Shown here: in pieces, positions 49,270-62,239 of the stretch
Position numbering within the stretch: position 1 is the first letter of the stretch
Layout: each line of letters starts with the position of its first letter
DNA from: Eulemur rufifrons
Lineage: Eukaryota > Chordata > Mammalia > Primates > Lemuridae
Length of the DNA stretch: 64,000 nt
Direction of reading: 5' to 3'
Assembly (NCBI RefSeq): GCF_041146395.1
Contig: NC_090999.1
Location: 73,475,001 to 73,539,000, forward strand
Notes under the pieces: generated by a model
Seen by the model: the letters and a program-made list of their open reading frames with translations, nothing else
Database searches by the model: none
What the model was told of the DNA's origin: nothing
Program-made: the position numbers and the translations under genes

Positions 49270-49925
49270 ATAAAGCACTTTATTGAGATGTTACTGACAT
49301 ACAGAAAGCTGTACATATTTAATGTCTACACCTTGACAAGTTTGGAGATAAATACACACACATGAAGCTATAACTATAATTAGTGCCATAAACATACCCA
49401 TCAACTCCAAAAGTTTCTTCACATGATGAGATCACTTAACATATAATCTAACCTCTTAGCTAATTTTAAATATATAATATAGTTTTATTAATTACAGTCA
49501 CTATACTGTATAGATCTCTATGAATTATTTTCCTTGCATAATTGAAACTTCGTACACTTTGACCAACACCTCCTGATTTCTCCCTCCCCTCAGCCCTGGC
49601 AATTGTTTTTCTAATCTCTGTTTCTATAAGTTTGACTATCTTAGATTCCTCATATAAATGGGATTATATTAGTATTTGTCTTTTTGCATCTCGATTATCT
49701 TATTTAGTATATTGTCCTCCAGTTTCATCCATGCTGTTGAGGATGGTAGGTTTTTCTTTTAAGGCTGAATAATATTCCATTGTATGTATATACCACATTT
49801 TCTATACCCATGCATCCATCGATGGACATTTAGATTGCTCACATGTCTTGACTATTATAAACATGGGAGTGCAGATATCTCTTTAAGATCCCATGAATAT
49901 TGAGGTAGCTTTTTTCTTTAGTTAC
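49270..49925 (-). mobile_element. L1: Old L1 (L1MB-like) 3' part, antisense
   Basis: In reverse it follows an L1 3' UTR and ORF2 end. Segments include TTTATTGAGATGTTACTGAC, ACAGTCACTATACTGTATAG, TTTCATCCATGCTGTTGAGG, and AATAATATTCCATTGTATGT. It is a standard 5'-truncated old copy. Confidence 0.85.
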
Positions 49926-50279
49926 AAGGTATAGAAATCCATGAAAATGATTTAAAAAATAAGGTCATTTGTTGAATAAATGCAGAGAAATTTCAACAAA
50001 TTTACTAGCAGGAAGGCTATGGAGTAATTTTCCACTCAGTTATGGCCAAGATAAGGTCACTTGGTATACTACCATTTACTTTTATAGAAATCATGAATGT
50101 AGAAGTTTCACTAAAGAAAGAAGTATGGGAGTTTAGTCAATATTTTTATTGACTGCTAATCGATACTAATGCATGAAAGTAACATTACAACACAGTACAT
50201 TAACAGTGCCGAACTATCAGATAAGAAAAGATAGACTCAATTACTATCTGTAACTTTTGTGAATGAAAATTCATCTTTC

Positions 50280-52080
50280 AATTCCTCAAACTCTGTCTCT
50301 CCTCTTACCACATCAGTTAAATTTGTCTCAATTAAGGCTACTAATAACTTTTTAATTGATGAGCCATATGCCCTATTTTAAATCCTTACCTCATTTGATT
50401 GCAGAGTAGTATTTGGCAATGATGAACTAACTCACTAAAATTTAAAACTCTTGCCTTTTTTGTTTTCTTCAGCACCACTCTTAAATTCTATTTCTTTATC
50501 TTTTCTTTCTTTGTGTCATTTTATTTGTTCTCTTTCCACCTCATAAGATTTACTGGAGATTTATTTGATTGGTATTCCATATTAGGTTAAGTCCTGTTCT
50601 CACAAAATATTTCCTTGGGTAATCTGATATACATTCATAATTTCAAGCATAATTATATATGACTGGAATGGTATGAAACTTTTGGTGTTTATACATATAA
50701 TTGTATGTGCTAATGGATAAAGGTCCATAGATTTCACCAGATTTTTTTTTAAGGTCTGTAAAATTTAGAGCCACATCTCTATATTACACTTGTCTTCAGA
50801 ATTCCAACCTCATAATTCTTGCTCTTTAGCATATCCACCTGGGTAAATTGAAAACACTGTACGATATCATTCTCAGCAAATCCAAAATTGAATTTACTAC
50901 CTATCTTCAAAAATATATTCTCTATTCCTATTTATTTAGATCTGTCAATTGAATTACCTTCCACTCTACTTAAAAACTAATTTATTTAGTGTTAAACCTA
51001 GATTTCCTCTTCTCTCTCATTTCTCAATATCTTTAACATTGAATATGAACCATACATCTATTCATCCCAAGTCTACAATCTTAGATAAAGCCTCTTCAAT
51101 GGCCTTATAAACTAATGAAATAATATTCTCCCTAATCACTCTGTTGCAGATCATCTTTTTTTTTTTTTTTTTTTGAGACAGAGTTTCACTCTATTGCCCA
51201 GGCTAGAGTGAGTGCCGTGGCGTCAGCCTAGCTCACAGCAACCTCAAACTCCTGAGCTCAAAGGATCCTCCTGTCTCAGCCTCCCGAGTAGCTGGGACTG
51301 CAGGCATGTGCCACCATGTCCGGCTAATTTTTTCTATATATATTTTTAGCTGTCTATATAATTTCTTTCTATTTTTAGTAGAGATGGGGTCTCGCTCTTG
51401 CTCAGGCTGGTCTCCAACTCCTGAGCTCAAATGATCCGCCCACCTCAGCCTCCCAGAGTGCTAGGATTACAGGCATGAGCCACCGCGCCCGGCCGCAGAT
51501 CATCTTTCATACTGTCAGTTGGTCTTGCCAGATCAATGTTTAAAAACCAAACAAAAATCTGTTGTAACTTTTTCTGTAGGAAAAACATGGTGGACTCCTC
51601 ATGGTTTCTTCTCCTGCTACTTGCCTCTCAGACCCTATGGTCAGTATCACTGTAATTCTCACTATTCTTCAAATAGTCTAGACTTTCATATTGTTCTCAA
51701 TATGGAGTACCTATTTTTCTATCTTTAACAAATTTCTACCTGTCTTTTTAAACCCTACTCAACACTCCTGTCTTGGATGGAACTTTCTCCCAATCCCAGA
51801 ATAGCATAGGCTGGTCTGCCCCTTAGGTTCACGTAGCATGTATCTAGTTTTTTACTCGTGGCACTTAACTGGCTGCTTTATTCTTATATTAATTTTCAGG
51901 TATATTGTCCCCATTTGGACAATGAGCTTCTTTAGGATGTTGTTTCCCACATGCCCTAAAGGTATTAGACCATCCAATTATGCTATGCTACTCAAGTACA
52001 TATTGGCATTAAATCAGATGTGGAGAGGGAGGAGAAACATCAAGAAACATCAAACACTATTATCTGTGGCTCTCTTACCT
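50280..52080 (+). mobile_element. L2: Long L2 LINE fragment split by an Alu
   Basis: L2 landmarks run in order: GGCTACTAATAACTTTTTAA near 50335, CATCTCTATATTACACTTGT near 50773, GCAGATCATCTTTCATACTG near 51495, CAACACTCCTGTCTTGGATG near 51760, and GACAATGAGCTTCTTTAGGA near 51918. The Alu at 51159-51494 interrupts it. It is too decayed to code. Confidence 0.75.
51146..51507 (-). mobile_element. Alu: Lemur-type Alu nested in L2
   Basis: A full-length reverse Alu lies at about 51159-51494. GCAGATCATCTTT is repeated exactly at 51146-51158 and 51495-51507. The linker wording is that of the other lemur-type copies. The 65-codon reverse frame (51233-51430) is the same repeat frame seen near 9.5 and 40.4 kb. 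Confidence 0.96.
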
Positions 52081-53084
52081 TGAACATAATATTTTCAGTT
52101 AGAATTATTATAGAGCCATCTTGTTCTAAATGATGTTTATATTGTATATTTATTTATTCTATGAAAAAATGTGAAAAAAATCATCTTCTGTCATCTCTTT
52201 AAAATTAAAGCTCTATTAATAAAGTATGAGGGCTGTTTTAATTTAATAAGGGGAAACTATTAATAATTATCTTGATCTGACTATCAATACACATATTAAA
52301 TGCAATAAAAACTAATTCAGATAATGACGGAATAAAGGAATTTATATGAGATACACCCTTTTCTGACAATGACATTACATTGGCTGGCATGAACAATGGC
52401 AGCTGTGTTCGATAATACCTATACTCTCACTAGAGTACTATAACCTACACTGAGAATGTGTTGTTAAACCACTAACATCTAAATCTGACACTGCTAGAGA
52501 AAAGGACATATCATAAAATAAGAATAGAGAACTGGAGAAAAAAAATTATTTTAATTGATTTCCTAAGCTTCAATTTCTGTGTAAATCTTGGAATAAAACG
52601 ATTAAAATGGTTAAACAATCCTTTTAACACAGAATAAAAAAGACAGGTCTTTTCTTTTCAGAAATTTTTCATTCAAATGTCTCATAAGTGAAATCTATGT
52701 AGATATTTTAAATGAAACTTATAAAATGTTCCACAATATACTCATAAATCAAAAAGCATGGGCTTATAACTTATGTAATTTCTACGTAATAAAATTCTAC
52801 TTAGTAGCTAATATTTCTCACTTATAGTTATAACCATATACCCATATACCCAGACAACTAACAAAACCCCCAAAAGGCAAGAATCTTTATCTGGAAATAA
52901 TTACTATATGTGAAATTTTTCCTTTAAAATGTTTTATTTATTTATTGATGCTATTTTATCTGCTTTTACCTAGGGTTTAAAGATCCGTTGATGCAAAAAT
53001 ACAAGAGTAAGCACTTCCTTTGAATCTAATCTGTGTACATCAAAAAACTTCACTTAAATATTATTTTTGAGTTGAATTCAAGGG
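52081..53084. other. Unique AT-rich intergenic DNA
   Basis: No gene or repeat is recognised. Confidence 0.5.
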
Positions 53085-53275
53085 TCAGAAAATCTTTTCT
53101 ACAAAAGGCCAGGTAGTAAACATTTGGTGTTCCAAGTCATACGCAGTAACTCTTGCATATTCCTTTTTTGTTAACCTTTTAAAAATGTAAAATGATTCTT
53201 GGCTCACAGGCTGTAAATACATATACATAAACATAGTTTGTCAATTTTTGGTCTGTTAATTATAGTTCTCATTGA
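53085..53275 (+). mobile_element. hAT-type non-autonomous DNA element (MER family)
   Basis: CAAAAGGCCAGGTAGTAAAC, ATGATTCTTGGCTCACAGGC and CATAGTTTGTCAATTTTTGG correspond to the start, middle and end of the common hAT MER element. Its termini read roughly GGTCAGCAAAC and GTTTGCCAACCCC. The exact MER name is not assigned. Confidence 0.65.
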
Positions 53276-54595
53276 CAAAACTTCTTGTTCATTACTACCA
53301 TAAATGTTGCATTATTATGTTATTACTGTCTAAGAAAGGGCCAAAAGTAAAATTATATTGAAAATTTATTTTCCTTAATGGCAACAGATTATATAATGTT
53401 GGTTATTGCATAATTCAGCATAATATAGTATAAGAATATGAAGTATATAAATTATTAGTTTTCACAGTTTACAGAGATTGTGTGTATTGGTGGTATGTTG
53501 CAAAATATTATATTATTATTGATCTTTATAATTAAGTAAAGAGGCTTTTTTAGAATAGTAAGTACTTCTGATGGAGGTGTACCTTAAACTAGTACAAAAA
53601 TAAATCAGTAAAAGCAAATGAAGTCTTCATTAAAAATAAAACAGAAATGAAAGTTCAGAAATAGAAAGCATAAAATAAGTACAAACAACCGTATTATCTT
53701 TTGTAAAATGGCCAGATGATTTGAAATCCCACATTATGTTCTAAGGCTTTCAGATTGAGCATTTCAAAAAGGCAGAACTCATATATAAGTTTTGTCTATC
53801 CATAAAATATGTGTATATATAATTAAAAAATTAAAATCTAATTTTAGGATGCTATATTAGGAAAATTTAAAAATAAAGAAACTAGATTTGGCAGTAGTAG
53901 CATGTAACAAGATAGATTTTATTGGAAAAATATCTGGGAGTGGTTAAAGACGATTATCTTAGTAGAATAAAAGACACATTAAAAAAATAGAAAAAAGCAT
54001 AGTATCAAAATATACAAGGCAAAAAATAACATTAGAAAAAATTTACAGCAATAAGATTGGAGACTTTCCCATTGCTTCTCAGAGCAAAAATAAATATATA
54101 ACTACAAAGGATTTGATTTATATAAAATTGTTTCAATAGACTCTTACCAAAGAATTGTACTACAATGTGAGAAATTTACTTTCACTTTAATACCTTTGAG
54201 GTATTTATAATTACATTATAACTTAGGTCATAAAATCACAATAAATGTAGAGAATTAAAAATTTAGGCAACATGCTTAGACCACAATGTAAAAAAAAAAA
54301 AAACCTAGAAGTTCATAATAAATGTATTCATGAAAATAATGATTAACTTTGAAATTCATAAGTAAAGGAATTATTTCTGTGAATTTGCTTTGCACAAATA
54401 CCAATAATTTTGAATAAGTAGCTATAATCGTCACTACTTTCAAAGTGTTCTGTTGTTTGCAGACTTTACTCTCCTTGATATTAGAAAACTTTTGCAATTT
54501 TGTAAGAGTCCACACAACATAATGTGAAAAAAAATTGTATTAACACAGAAAAATAAAAGTTGTCTAAAGTTCTAGTCTATGAATTTGCAATATAG
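53276..54595. other. Unique AT-rich intergenic DNA
   Basis: No gene is seen. A 14-base A run lies near 54290. A 79-codon antisense frame (54276-54515) is unsupported. Confidence 0.5.
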
Positions 54596-54599
54596 AATA

Positions 54600-54810
54600 C
54601 TGACCAAACCTAGAGTGGAATGAGATCACTTTTGTTTGAATCTCTGCATATAATTTCCCAACCATATGACTTGTGCCAATTATTCTACCTCTCTGAGCAC
54701 CAGTTTCCTCTATTGTCACATAAGAACAGTAATAATACTTGCCTTAGTAGCTTATTTTAAATATTAAGTGAGATAAAAATGTATAAAATGTTTGGAGTAT
54801 TCTTTTGCTC
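54600..54810 (+). mobile_element. MIR: MIR SINE
   Basis: The MIR core is clear: CATATGACTTGTGCCAATTA, CTACCTCTCTGAGCACCAGT, TTCCTCTATTGTCACATAAG, and CTTGCCTTAGTAGCTTATTT. It is a well-preserved forward copy lacking some of the 5' end. Confidence 0.9.
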
Positions 54811-55444
54811 ATATCATTACTTTATCTAGTTACTGCTACCAAGGCAATTAACAGTAAATCTAAAATTCTCATTTATAATTTGTGCCTTTGAAGCATGCAT
54901 ACACAATTAATAACAAGCTCATTGCAACTACCATGAAAGTAAATAAGACATATATAGCTCAGACATAGAAATGTTCAGTCTTGAACCCAATCTGATTTGG
55001 GAGCTGATCCAATAATGAAATAGTCTCAGGTATAAAAAGAAAATAATTTTGAAAATGCTGATCAGTTAATGAAATTGGATAAGTAATTTTATTCACAATA
55101 TAATATCAAAGATATTTCTTCCAATGAGGATGTAATTTTAGATATTAATATGGTTACCAAACTAAAGCAAACAATTTTGACAGAGACGATCACATGCTAT
55201 GACAGAAACTAACTTAAAAATAACAGAAGTAAAATCTGAAGAATGAGTCTTGTTCTTAAAGAAAAATGAAGAATAACATTTCATTGAAGTAAGAGAAATC
55301 TTTTCTTCTAGTTTTCCCATTATCACTGTATAGAACTGACTCCTTCTTACTCCATGTAATTATCTTGGAGTTTCAATTATAGGACTCCACTACATGACTT
55401 GGATATGTGTGTGTATGTGTAGTTTTATATATATAATTTATCCT
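54811..55444. other. Unique AT-rich intergenic DNA
   Basis: No gene or repeat is recognised. Confidence 0.5.
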
Positions 55445-55557
55445 TTTCTTCAACAAATATTTGTTGAACAAACACTAAGTTCTAGCTTCACTGAGGACAC
55501 AGTGATAAACTATATAGATAAAAATACTTGACCTCATGGATCTTACAATTTAGTAAT
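55445..55557 (-). mobile_element. L2: L2 3'-end fragment, antisense
   Basis: TTCAACAAATATTTGTTGAA and CTCATGGATCTTACAATTTA match the reversed L2 3' end. It is cut off by the MaLR LTR that begins at 55558. Confidence 0.65.
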
Positions 55558-55915
55558 TGTCTTAGTCTGTTCAGCCTACTATAGCAAAATACTATAGACT
55601 GAGTGGCTTATAAACAGCAGAAATTTAGTTTTCAAAATTCTAGTGGCTGGGAAGTCCAAGAGCAATGTGCTGTCAGATTCTGTGTTTCATAAAGGAAAGT
55701 TTGTAGAAAGCAGTCTTCTCATTTTTATCCTCACATGGCTGAAGAGGGCAAAAGAGCTCCCTGGGGCCTCTTTTATAAGGACAATAATATCATTCATGAG
55801 GACAGAATCCTCATTCACTATTCACCTCCCACAGGCCCCACCTCCTAATGCCAACACATTAGGGGTTAGTTTCAACATATGAGTTCTGGGGAAACACAAA
55901 CATTCAGTCATAGCA
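55558..55915 (-). mobile_element. MaLR LTR (MST or MLT1A type), antisense
   Basis: The plus strand starts TGTCTTAGTCTGTTCAGCCT and ends AACATTCAGTCATAGCA, the reversed outline of a solitary MaLR LTR. GGGGCCTCTTTTATAAGGAC and CACAGGCCCCACCTCCTAAT are diagnostic inner segments. The 79-codon forward frame (55643-55882) is a shadow. No internal MaLR sequence is attached. Confidence 0.88.
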
Positions 55916-57880
55916 GTGGTATTATGTTTGTTCCCTATCTGGGCAATTGGAATCTTGTTTGGAAATACAATATCTCAATAATTTTGAGGTCAAGTCATTC
56001 AGACAATGAATATGACATTAAATACTGCCTATAAGTTCCTACTGCTAATAAAACCAGAAATGCTATGATTCCTTTTATATCTGAATCAGGATTATTTTTA
56101 TATTTTATCCTCTACATCAATTCTGGGAGTTACTGAGCACACTTCCAATAACATAATTTTTTTAAAGTTTTAAATTATTTGAGTAAATTATCAAGAGTTA
56201 GATTTTATTGATTGCAATCAAAGAATCCTAATTAACACCAAAGTTGATACCAGACTGAATTTGGGAAAGATAGGCTTAAGGAAAGTGAAGCATTCAGAAT
56301 TGGTTGTTGGAAAATAATAGATTATGAATGGGAAGTTTTCAACCGACAACATATTGTGGTAAAATAGGTCATTAAATCAGATAAGCCAATTGAGAGTGAA
56401 GCACACAAGGATTAGATACTTATTCTGCCACCAATTTAGCACAGATGCTGTCAATTAGGCTAATAACACAGATGCTGTCCATTTGGTCGGATGATTTGGC
56501 TGCACCAGAACACTGGATAACTTAATGTAACAAATTCAAATTCTAAATTTTTTGCCCCAAGTCATGACCATGATGCTGAAAGAATCATTTAATGGCTGTT
56601 GTGATAAGACTGAGAACACAAACAAATATTCATAATTATATATATATATGTAGAGAGAGAGAGAGAGAGAGAGTGAGCATGTGCGCGCTGGCAACTTAGC
56701 CACCAAATTAATTCACAACTCCATTTTGTCTCTACTTGGAAAATTATGGAGTCTAGCAATTATAATAATTTGGGAAGCTTTAGAGGACTTGGGTAAAAAG
56801 AATAACTAACTGAAATGTTACTTATTGGACTTCTCTTCTTGCAAAATCCATTCCTCTTTCACAAAAGAAAGCTCATCTTCCCCCTGGATCTTCAGTCTTT
56901 GTTCTTAGTAACCAGAATTTAAGCTCAGCCATTACTGTTGGTAAAGGGGTAGGAGAAATGCAGAAAGTTCAGGGAACATAAGGTTTTAATCACAAATGAT
57001 TGCTAACATAGGATAGATGACATCTCAAAAACCTGAAGAATATTTAAGGAAATAAATTTTTGAAAGTGCTTAAAATTGTGGAATGGAGAAAATTTTGAAA
57101 TAAACTGAATGTATCGACATTGGAGCACCCTACAGAGATTCAGGCAGCTAGTTTCATTTCTAATAGATCTTTGGGTTAGAAAATATGATTGGGAACTGGA
57201 CTCTAAGTACTCATGCTACATAACATCAAAACTGAGAAGTCTCTTGTCCTATGAAAAGAGAATGCAAAGATTTTGTAAGACAAAGAGCCTGGATCAGCTC
57301 ATCATAAGTTTTATACCTCTTCTCTCCCTCCTTGGGTTTCCAAACAGGTATCCCCACAACATTTTTCTTTCTTCCCTACCTTGAGATCTAGTATGGCAAA
57401 ATCTAAATAAACAACCAAACCTAAATTTGCAATTTGTTTGAGGACTGGAATGCAGATCAGAAGTCAACAATTAAATGGATCCCCTTCTATATGCAGTGGG
57501 GATAGAGAACCACTGAGGCTAGATAGTGATTAATCACAAGGGAAACTACATAACAGGAATTAATGTGGGCAAAGAAACAAGATTTTTGGGAATGGTCTGA
57601 TCCTGGAGGTTTCCGGACAGTTAGTTAATTATAGGGTTTCCAGAAATGAAATCAACAAGAAATTCGCTGACAGTTTAAGTGCTTTGTGTAACAACATCAA
57701 CAACAACAAAAACCAGAAAGACTAGATAATAACAAAAACAAATAAAATGCAGAAACAGATCACTAGATATCTTCATGATAGCAGTCAAGAACAGTCTTGC
57801 CCATTACCCAGATCCCAGTTAATTCAGATCCTCTGCACTCTTAAAGGAAAGGTTTTCCAGATACTACCAAGGAAAGAACC
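55916..57880. other. Unique AT-rich intergenic DNA
   Basis: No gene is supported over 2 kb. A 27-bp-period direct repeat lies at 56440-56483 and a TA/GA microsatellite at 56636-56672. A 91-codon frame (57109-57384) has no recognisable motif. Confidence 0.5.
56636..56672. repeat. Compound TA/GA microsatellite
   Basis: A TA run passes through ATGTA into about eleven GA units. It is followed by a short GTGCGCGC alternating stretch. Confidence 0.93.
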
Positions 57881-59300
57881 AATATTCTATCAAAATATCA
57901 ATGTGATTTTTTATAGAAATTGAAAAAAATCCTTAAATTTGTATAGAGCAATAAGAGTTCCTCAATAACCCAAATAATCTTGATGAAAAAGAATAAAGCT
58001 GGTGATACTATACTCCGGGATTTCAAAATATCTTATAAAGTGATTGTAAGGAAAAAAGCATGGTGCTGGCATAAAAACAGACATGTAGACCAAAGGAACA
58101 GTGCAGAAAGCCCAGAAATAAATCCACACATTTATGGTCAATTGATTGTGACAAAGGTGCCAAGAGCACACAATGGGGAAAGGACAGTCTCTTCAATAAA
58201 TATCTTGGGAAAATTGATTATCCACATGCAGAAGAATACAATTGGATCATTATTTCACACTGTAAAGAAAAATCAATTCAAAATGGATAAAGGACTTACA
58301 TATATGACCTGAAACTGTAAAACTACTAGGAAAAAACATAGGGTAAAAGCTCCACAACATAAATATCTCTTAAAAGAAGACATACAAATGGCCAACAGGT
58401 AGAAAAAATGGTCAGCATCACTAATCATTAGGGAAATAGAAATTAAAACCAAAATTATACATCATCTCACACTTTTTAGAATGGCTTTTATCACAAATAT
58501 GAAAGATAAGTGTTGGTGAGGATACAGAGAAAAGAGAACTCCTGCAAATTATTTTTGGGAGTGTGAATTAGTACAATCACTATGAAAAATGCTATGGAGG
58601 TTTTTCAAAAAACCAAAATAAAACTACTTTATGATCTAGTATTCCTACTTCTGGGTATATATACAAAGGAATTGAAGTCAATATGTTGAGAGAATATCTG
58701 CACTCCTATGTTCATTGCAATATTATTCACAATAGCTAAAATATGGAATTAATATAAGTGTCCATCAATACATGATTGGATAAAGAAAATGTGGCATATA
58801 GACATAATGGAATATTATTTAGCCTTTTAAAAAGAAGGAAATGCTGTCATTGTGGCAACGTGAACTAACCTTATGCTAAGTGAAGTAAGCCAGGCACAGA
58901 AAGACAGATACCCCATGATCTCACTTGTATGTGAAATTTAATAAAATTGAACTTGTAAAGAGTAGAATGATGGTTTCCAGAGGTTGTAGGCGGGGAGGCT
59001 GGAAGGGAGGGAATGGGAGCTGTTGGTCAAAGGGTACAAAGTAGCAGATAGAAGAAATACGTTTTGAGATTTATTGCACAGCAGGTTGACTATAGTTAAT
59101 ACTAAAATATTTCAAAGTGTCTGAGAGAGCAAATTTCAAATGTCTCACCATAAAAGTGATAGGCAAAAAACAGGCCGGATATGTTAATTAGCTTGATTTA
59201 ATCACTCCACATTTTACATGTATATCATATTATATTGTACCCCATAAATGTATACAATTATGATTTTTCAATTAAAAATAATATTAATTAAAACAGAAAT
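57881..59300 (+). mobile_element. L1: Old L1 (L1MA/MB-like) ORF2 end and 3' UTR
   Basis: The sequence begins in ORF2 at TATTCTATCAAAATATCAAT. It passes through the segment holding a residual 110-codon frame (57980-58312), then a small internal deletion near 58380, the ORF2 stop near 58940 and the 3' UTR. The end reads TTGTACCCCATAAATGTATA followed by an A-rich stretch. It is a 5'-truncated dead copy. Confidence 0.9.
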
Positions 59301-59835
59301 ATTTTTTAAAATTGAAAGAAGCTATAAAAACACCACAAGCATGTACTGTGAAACTTCTTCATTCCATCACTAAATTATATGTGACCGATTACTCCAGACC
59401 AAGGCCTGGGAATACCACAGACTTTGGGAGATTACTGCACACCAATTCTGAGCTAATTCATATATCTTGGGATCTGCAGAGTTTATCCTACTATTTCCTA
59501 TTAAAAAAAGATGTTTATACTACATTTGTAATTTGAAAGTTAAATTGCACTTAATTATGGTTGGCATAATCTTGAAGTGTGTTTCAAAATACTAAGCATG
59601 TTTATATATATGTTAACTTAAAATATTGCTCAAGATACTTATGATATAAACTTTACAGTTATATTCCATTTTATTTAAGCTAGCTGTAGCATATAAAATA
59701 TATGATGAAAAATTTACTAATTGAACATCTCTCTAGTTCTCCTAGCAGCTGAAAAATAACATGAAGTTGAAGGCAAAAGTGTTACCAATAGCATAAAGAG
59801 CCACAACTAGGAGATCAATAAGATATTTGAAGTAT
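59301..59835. other. Unique AT-rich intergenic DNA
   Basis: No gene is seen. The 74-codon frame at 59312-59536 is unsupported. Confidence 0.5.
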
Positions 59836-59837
59836 AT

Positions 59838-60320
59838 TTATATTTATTGAAGACCTACTAAGTGGTAGGTGTGTTCTACATGCTTAGAATATTTCAGGGA
59901 ACAAAACAAGCAACAAAATAGCCCATTGACTTTAAGAAGGAGATTTCTTAGTGGAGAGAGATAGGCAATAAGTATATATATATATTATATATGTAAAATA
60001 TACTGCATTGGCAAGTATTAAATGCTAAGCCAAAAATAATATAGAAAGAGGGATTTCCAGTGTCAAAGATTTGAAATTTTAAATGGGGCATCACTGAGGT
60101 TGTGTCGTCTGAGCAAAGGCTTGAAGACTATAGGTATCAAATTGTAAATACTCTGAAATAAAATTAAAAAAAGAAAAATGGTAAATATACTTGGGACAAG
60201 TATCTTCTAGATGGAGGGAACAATAAAAGCAAATGTCCTGGGGCAGGGTACAGTGAGGCCATTAGAAAGCAGGGGGGATAGATAAGAATGAGATGATAAA
60301 AACAACAGAATGATATATGC
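59838..60320 (-). mobile_element. Old mammalian repeat, L2-like, antisense
   Basis: TTTATTGAAGACCTACTAAG, AATTTTAAATGGGGCATCAC, GTCTGAGCAAAGGCTTGAAG and GAGGGAACAATAAAAGCAAA are ordered pieces of a widespread mammalian repeat. Its first part equals the reversed L2 3' end. The family of the second part is uncertain. A TA run lies near 59975-59990. Confidence 0.5.
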
Positions 60321-61013
60321 AAGTGGAAGTAAATATGACACTTAATGTAAAACAACTTTTACACCAATATTCTTTTAAGTAATCTAAGAAGAATATTTAA
60401 TCATAGTTGACAAAAAAAATGGCTATAGAAACCGTAGCTTAATAAAACCACCTATAAACATGCTTTTAATTTCCATTACTGTTCTATATCAGAAGTTATA
60501 TTTTTACTAATTTATTTATCATAAAAGAAGCATATTTTCATCGCTTCATTTTAGCATGTTGAGTAGCAAATATCAATACATTTATGGAAGTATACCAATT
60601 TTAAAAATACCATAGTCTCTTTCCTGTCACAAGCATATAACAAATTGATAAGAATATCATTCCATAGAAAACTGTGTCTTGGAGGAGGTACAACTAATAT
60701 CTCTAGGTGTTAACTTGTTACTTGTACAGGGACATGAACTTTAAACAAGTAAGGTCATATGAAAATGTTTTCTATTTATACCACATTAAGAATGGTCAGA
60801 AGATAAATGCCATTCCTCTGACCATCCATTTTTTGTATATTTGAGAAGCAATATAGATTTATCCACGTGGAATCAAATCTGGCAAAAGGGTTATGTTCCT
60901 TTTACTTTGTGTTTGTTATCTTTCCCATCAGACCCTGTGTGAAAATTGCATCAAGGTAAGGAAAAGGCCTGATCTCCAAGGTGAGTATCTAATAGTCCCT
61001 GTCTATTGGAAGT
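60321..61013. other. Unique AT-rich intergenic DNA
   Basis: No gene or repeat is recognised. Confidence 0.5.
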
Positions 61014-61488
61014 TGTGGTAGGCAAAAAATGAGCCCTCAAGAGATATCCATGGCAACTCCCTGGAACCTGTGGCTACTTTCTTATTTGGAAAAGGAATCC
61101 GTGCAGATGTGATTTTGTTAAGGATCTTGAGAATAGACAATCCTGAATTATCCAAGGAAGCCCTAAATCCAATGACAGGTATCTATAAGAGAAAAGCAGA
61201 GGAAAATTTAGACAGAAAAAGAGAAGTCATAGAAGAGGAGGAGGCAATGTGGCCATGGGGGCAGAGTTTGGAGTGATGCAGCCACAGCCAAGGACTTTCT
61301 TTCTGGAGCTACCAGAAGCTGAAAGAGGCAGGTACTGAAGCACCTCTACAGACACCAGATGATATAAGGCCCTGCTGACATCTGATTTCAGACTTCTGAC
61401 TTCCAGAACTGAGAAAGAATAAATTCCTGTTATTTAAACCACTAAGTTTGTGGTTAATTTGTTATAGCAGCTTAAAAAAATGAATACA
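61014..61488 (+). mobile_element. MLT1: MLT1 LTR (ERVL-MaLR)
   Basis: It begins TGTGGTAGGCAAAAAATGAG and has TTATTTGGAAAAGGAATCCG and GCAGATGTGATTTTGTTAAG. It ends with AAACCACTAAGTTTGTGGTT and GTTATAGCAGCTTAAAAAAA, the classic MLT1 order from start to end. The 68-codon frame within (61070-61276) is not a gene. It is a solitary LTR. Confidence 0.92.
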
Positions 61489-61783
61489 GAAATTATAAGA
61501 CCAACATTGTATAATGTTTTGAATTACCTAATCTACTTAAAATTAGGGGACATAATAAAATTAAAATAAGAACGCCAGTAGTTGAGTATATTTTTTCAGA
61601 CTTTTAGAATAAATGAAGAAAATTCTGAGAGAGTTGACACTGGTACCAAGTGCCTACATGTCTGTGTAGGTACATTTTCTCTCTCTTCTGCTGTTAGGGA
61701 CACTTAGGCAAAGATATTTGAGAAATACAGTAGTAAGAGATTAGAAATTCATGATGAAAAAAAAAAAGAAAACATTTGTTTGT

Positions 61784-62150
61784 TGTCTTAGTTTGCTTCA
61801 TGCTGCTGTAGCAGAATACTTGGGACTGGACAATTCCTAATGAAAAGATATTTGTTGGGTCATTGTTCTTAAAGGCTGGGCAGTGCAAGATCAAGGTGCC
61901 AACATCTGGGGAGGTCCTTCCTGCTGTGTCATGACATAACAGAAGACATCATATGGCTGAAAGTCAAAGAGAGGACGAGAGAGAATAGGGGCCAAGTTCA
62001 TCCTTTTTCAAGGCACCCACTCCCACAATAATGAACCGACTCTCATCATAATGGCATTACCTCTTAAAGGTCCTACCTCTTAATACTTTACAATGGCAAT
62101 TAAATTTCAACATGAGTTTGGAAGGAGACAAACATTTAGATGACAGTAGT
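61784..62150 (-). mobile_element. MaLR LTR (MST-like), antisense
   Basis: TGTCTTAGTTTGCTTCATGC opens the plus-strand reading and AGACAAACATTTAGATGACA is near its end. ATCATATGGCTGAAAGTCAA and GGCACCCACTCCCACAATAA are inner landmarks of reversed MST-type LTRs. It lies 300 bp from an MLT1 in the opposite orientation. Confidence 0.75.
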
Positions 62151-62239
62151 TTGAAATATTTAACCAGTTTTTATAAATTAACTTTATTCAAGAAGAATGA
62201 TTACTCCTCAGAATACGAAAAGGAAAGTGGACCAAAATA

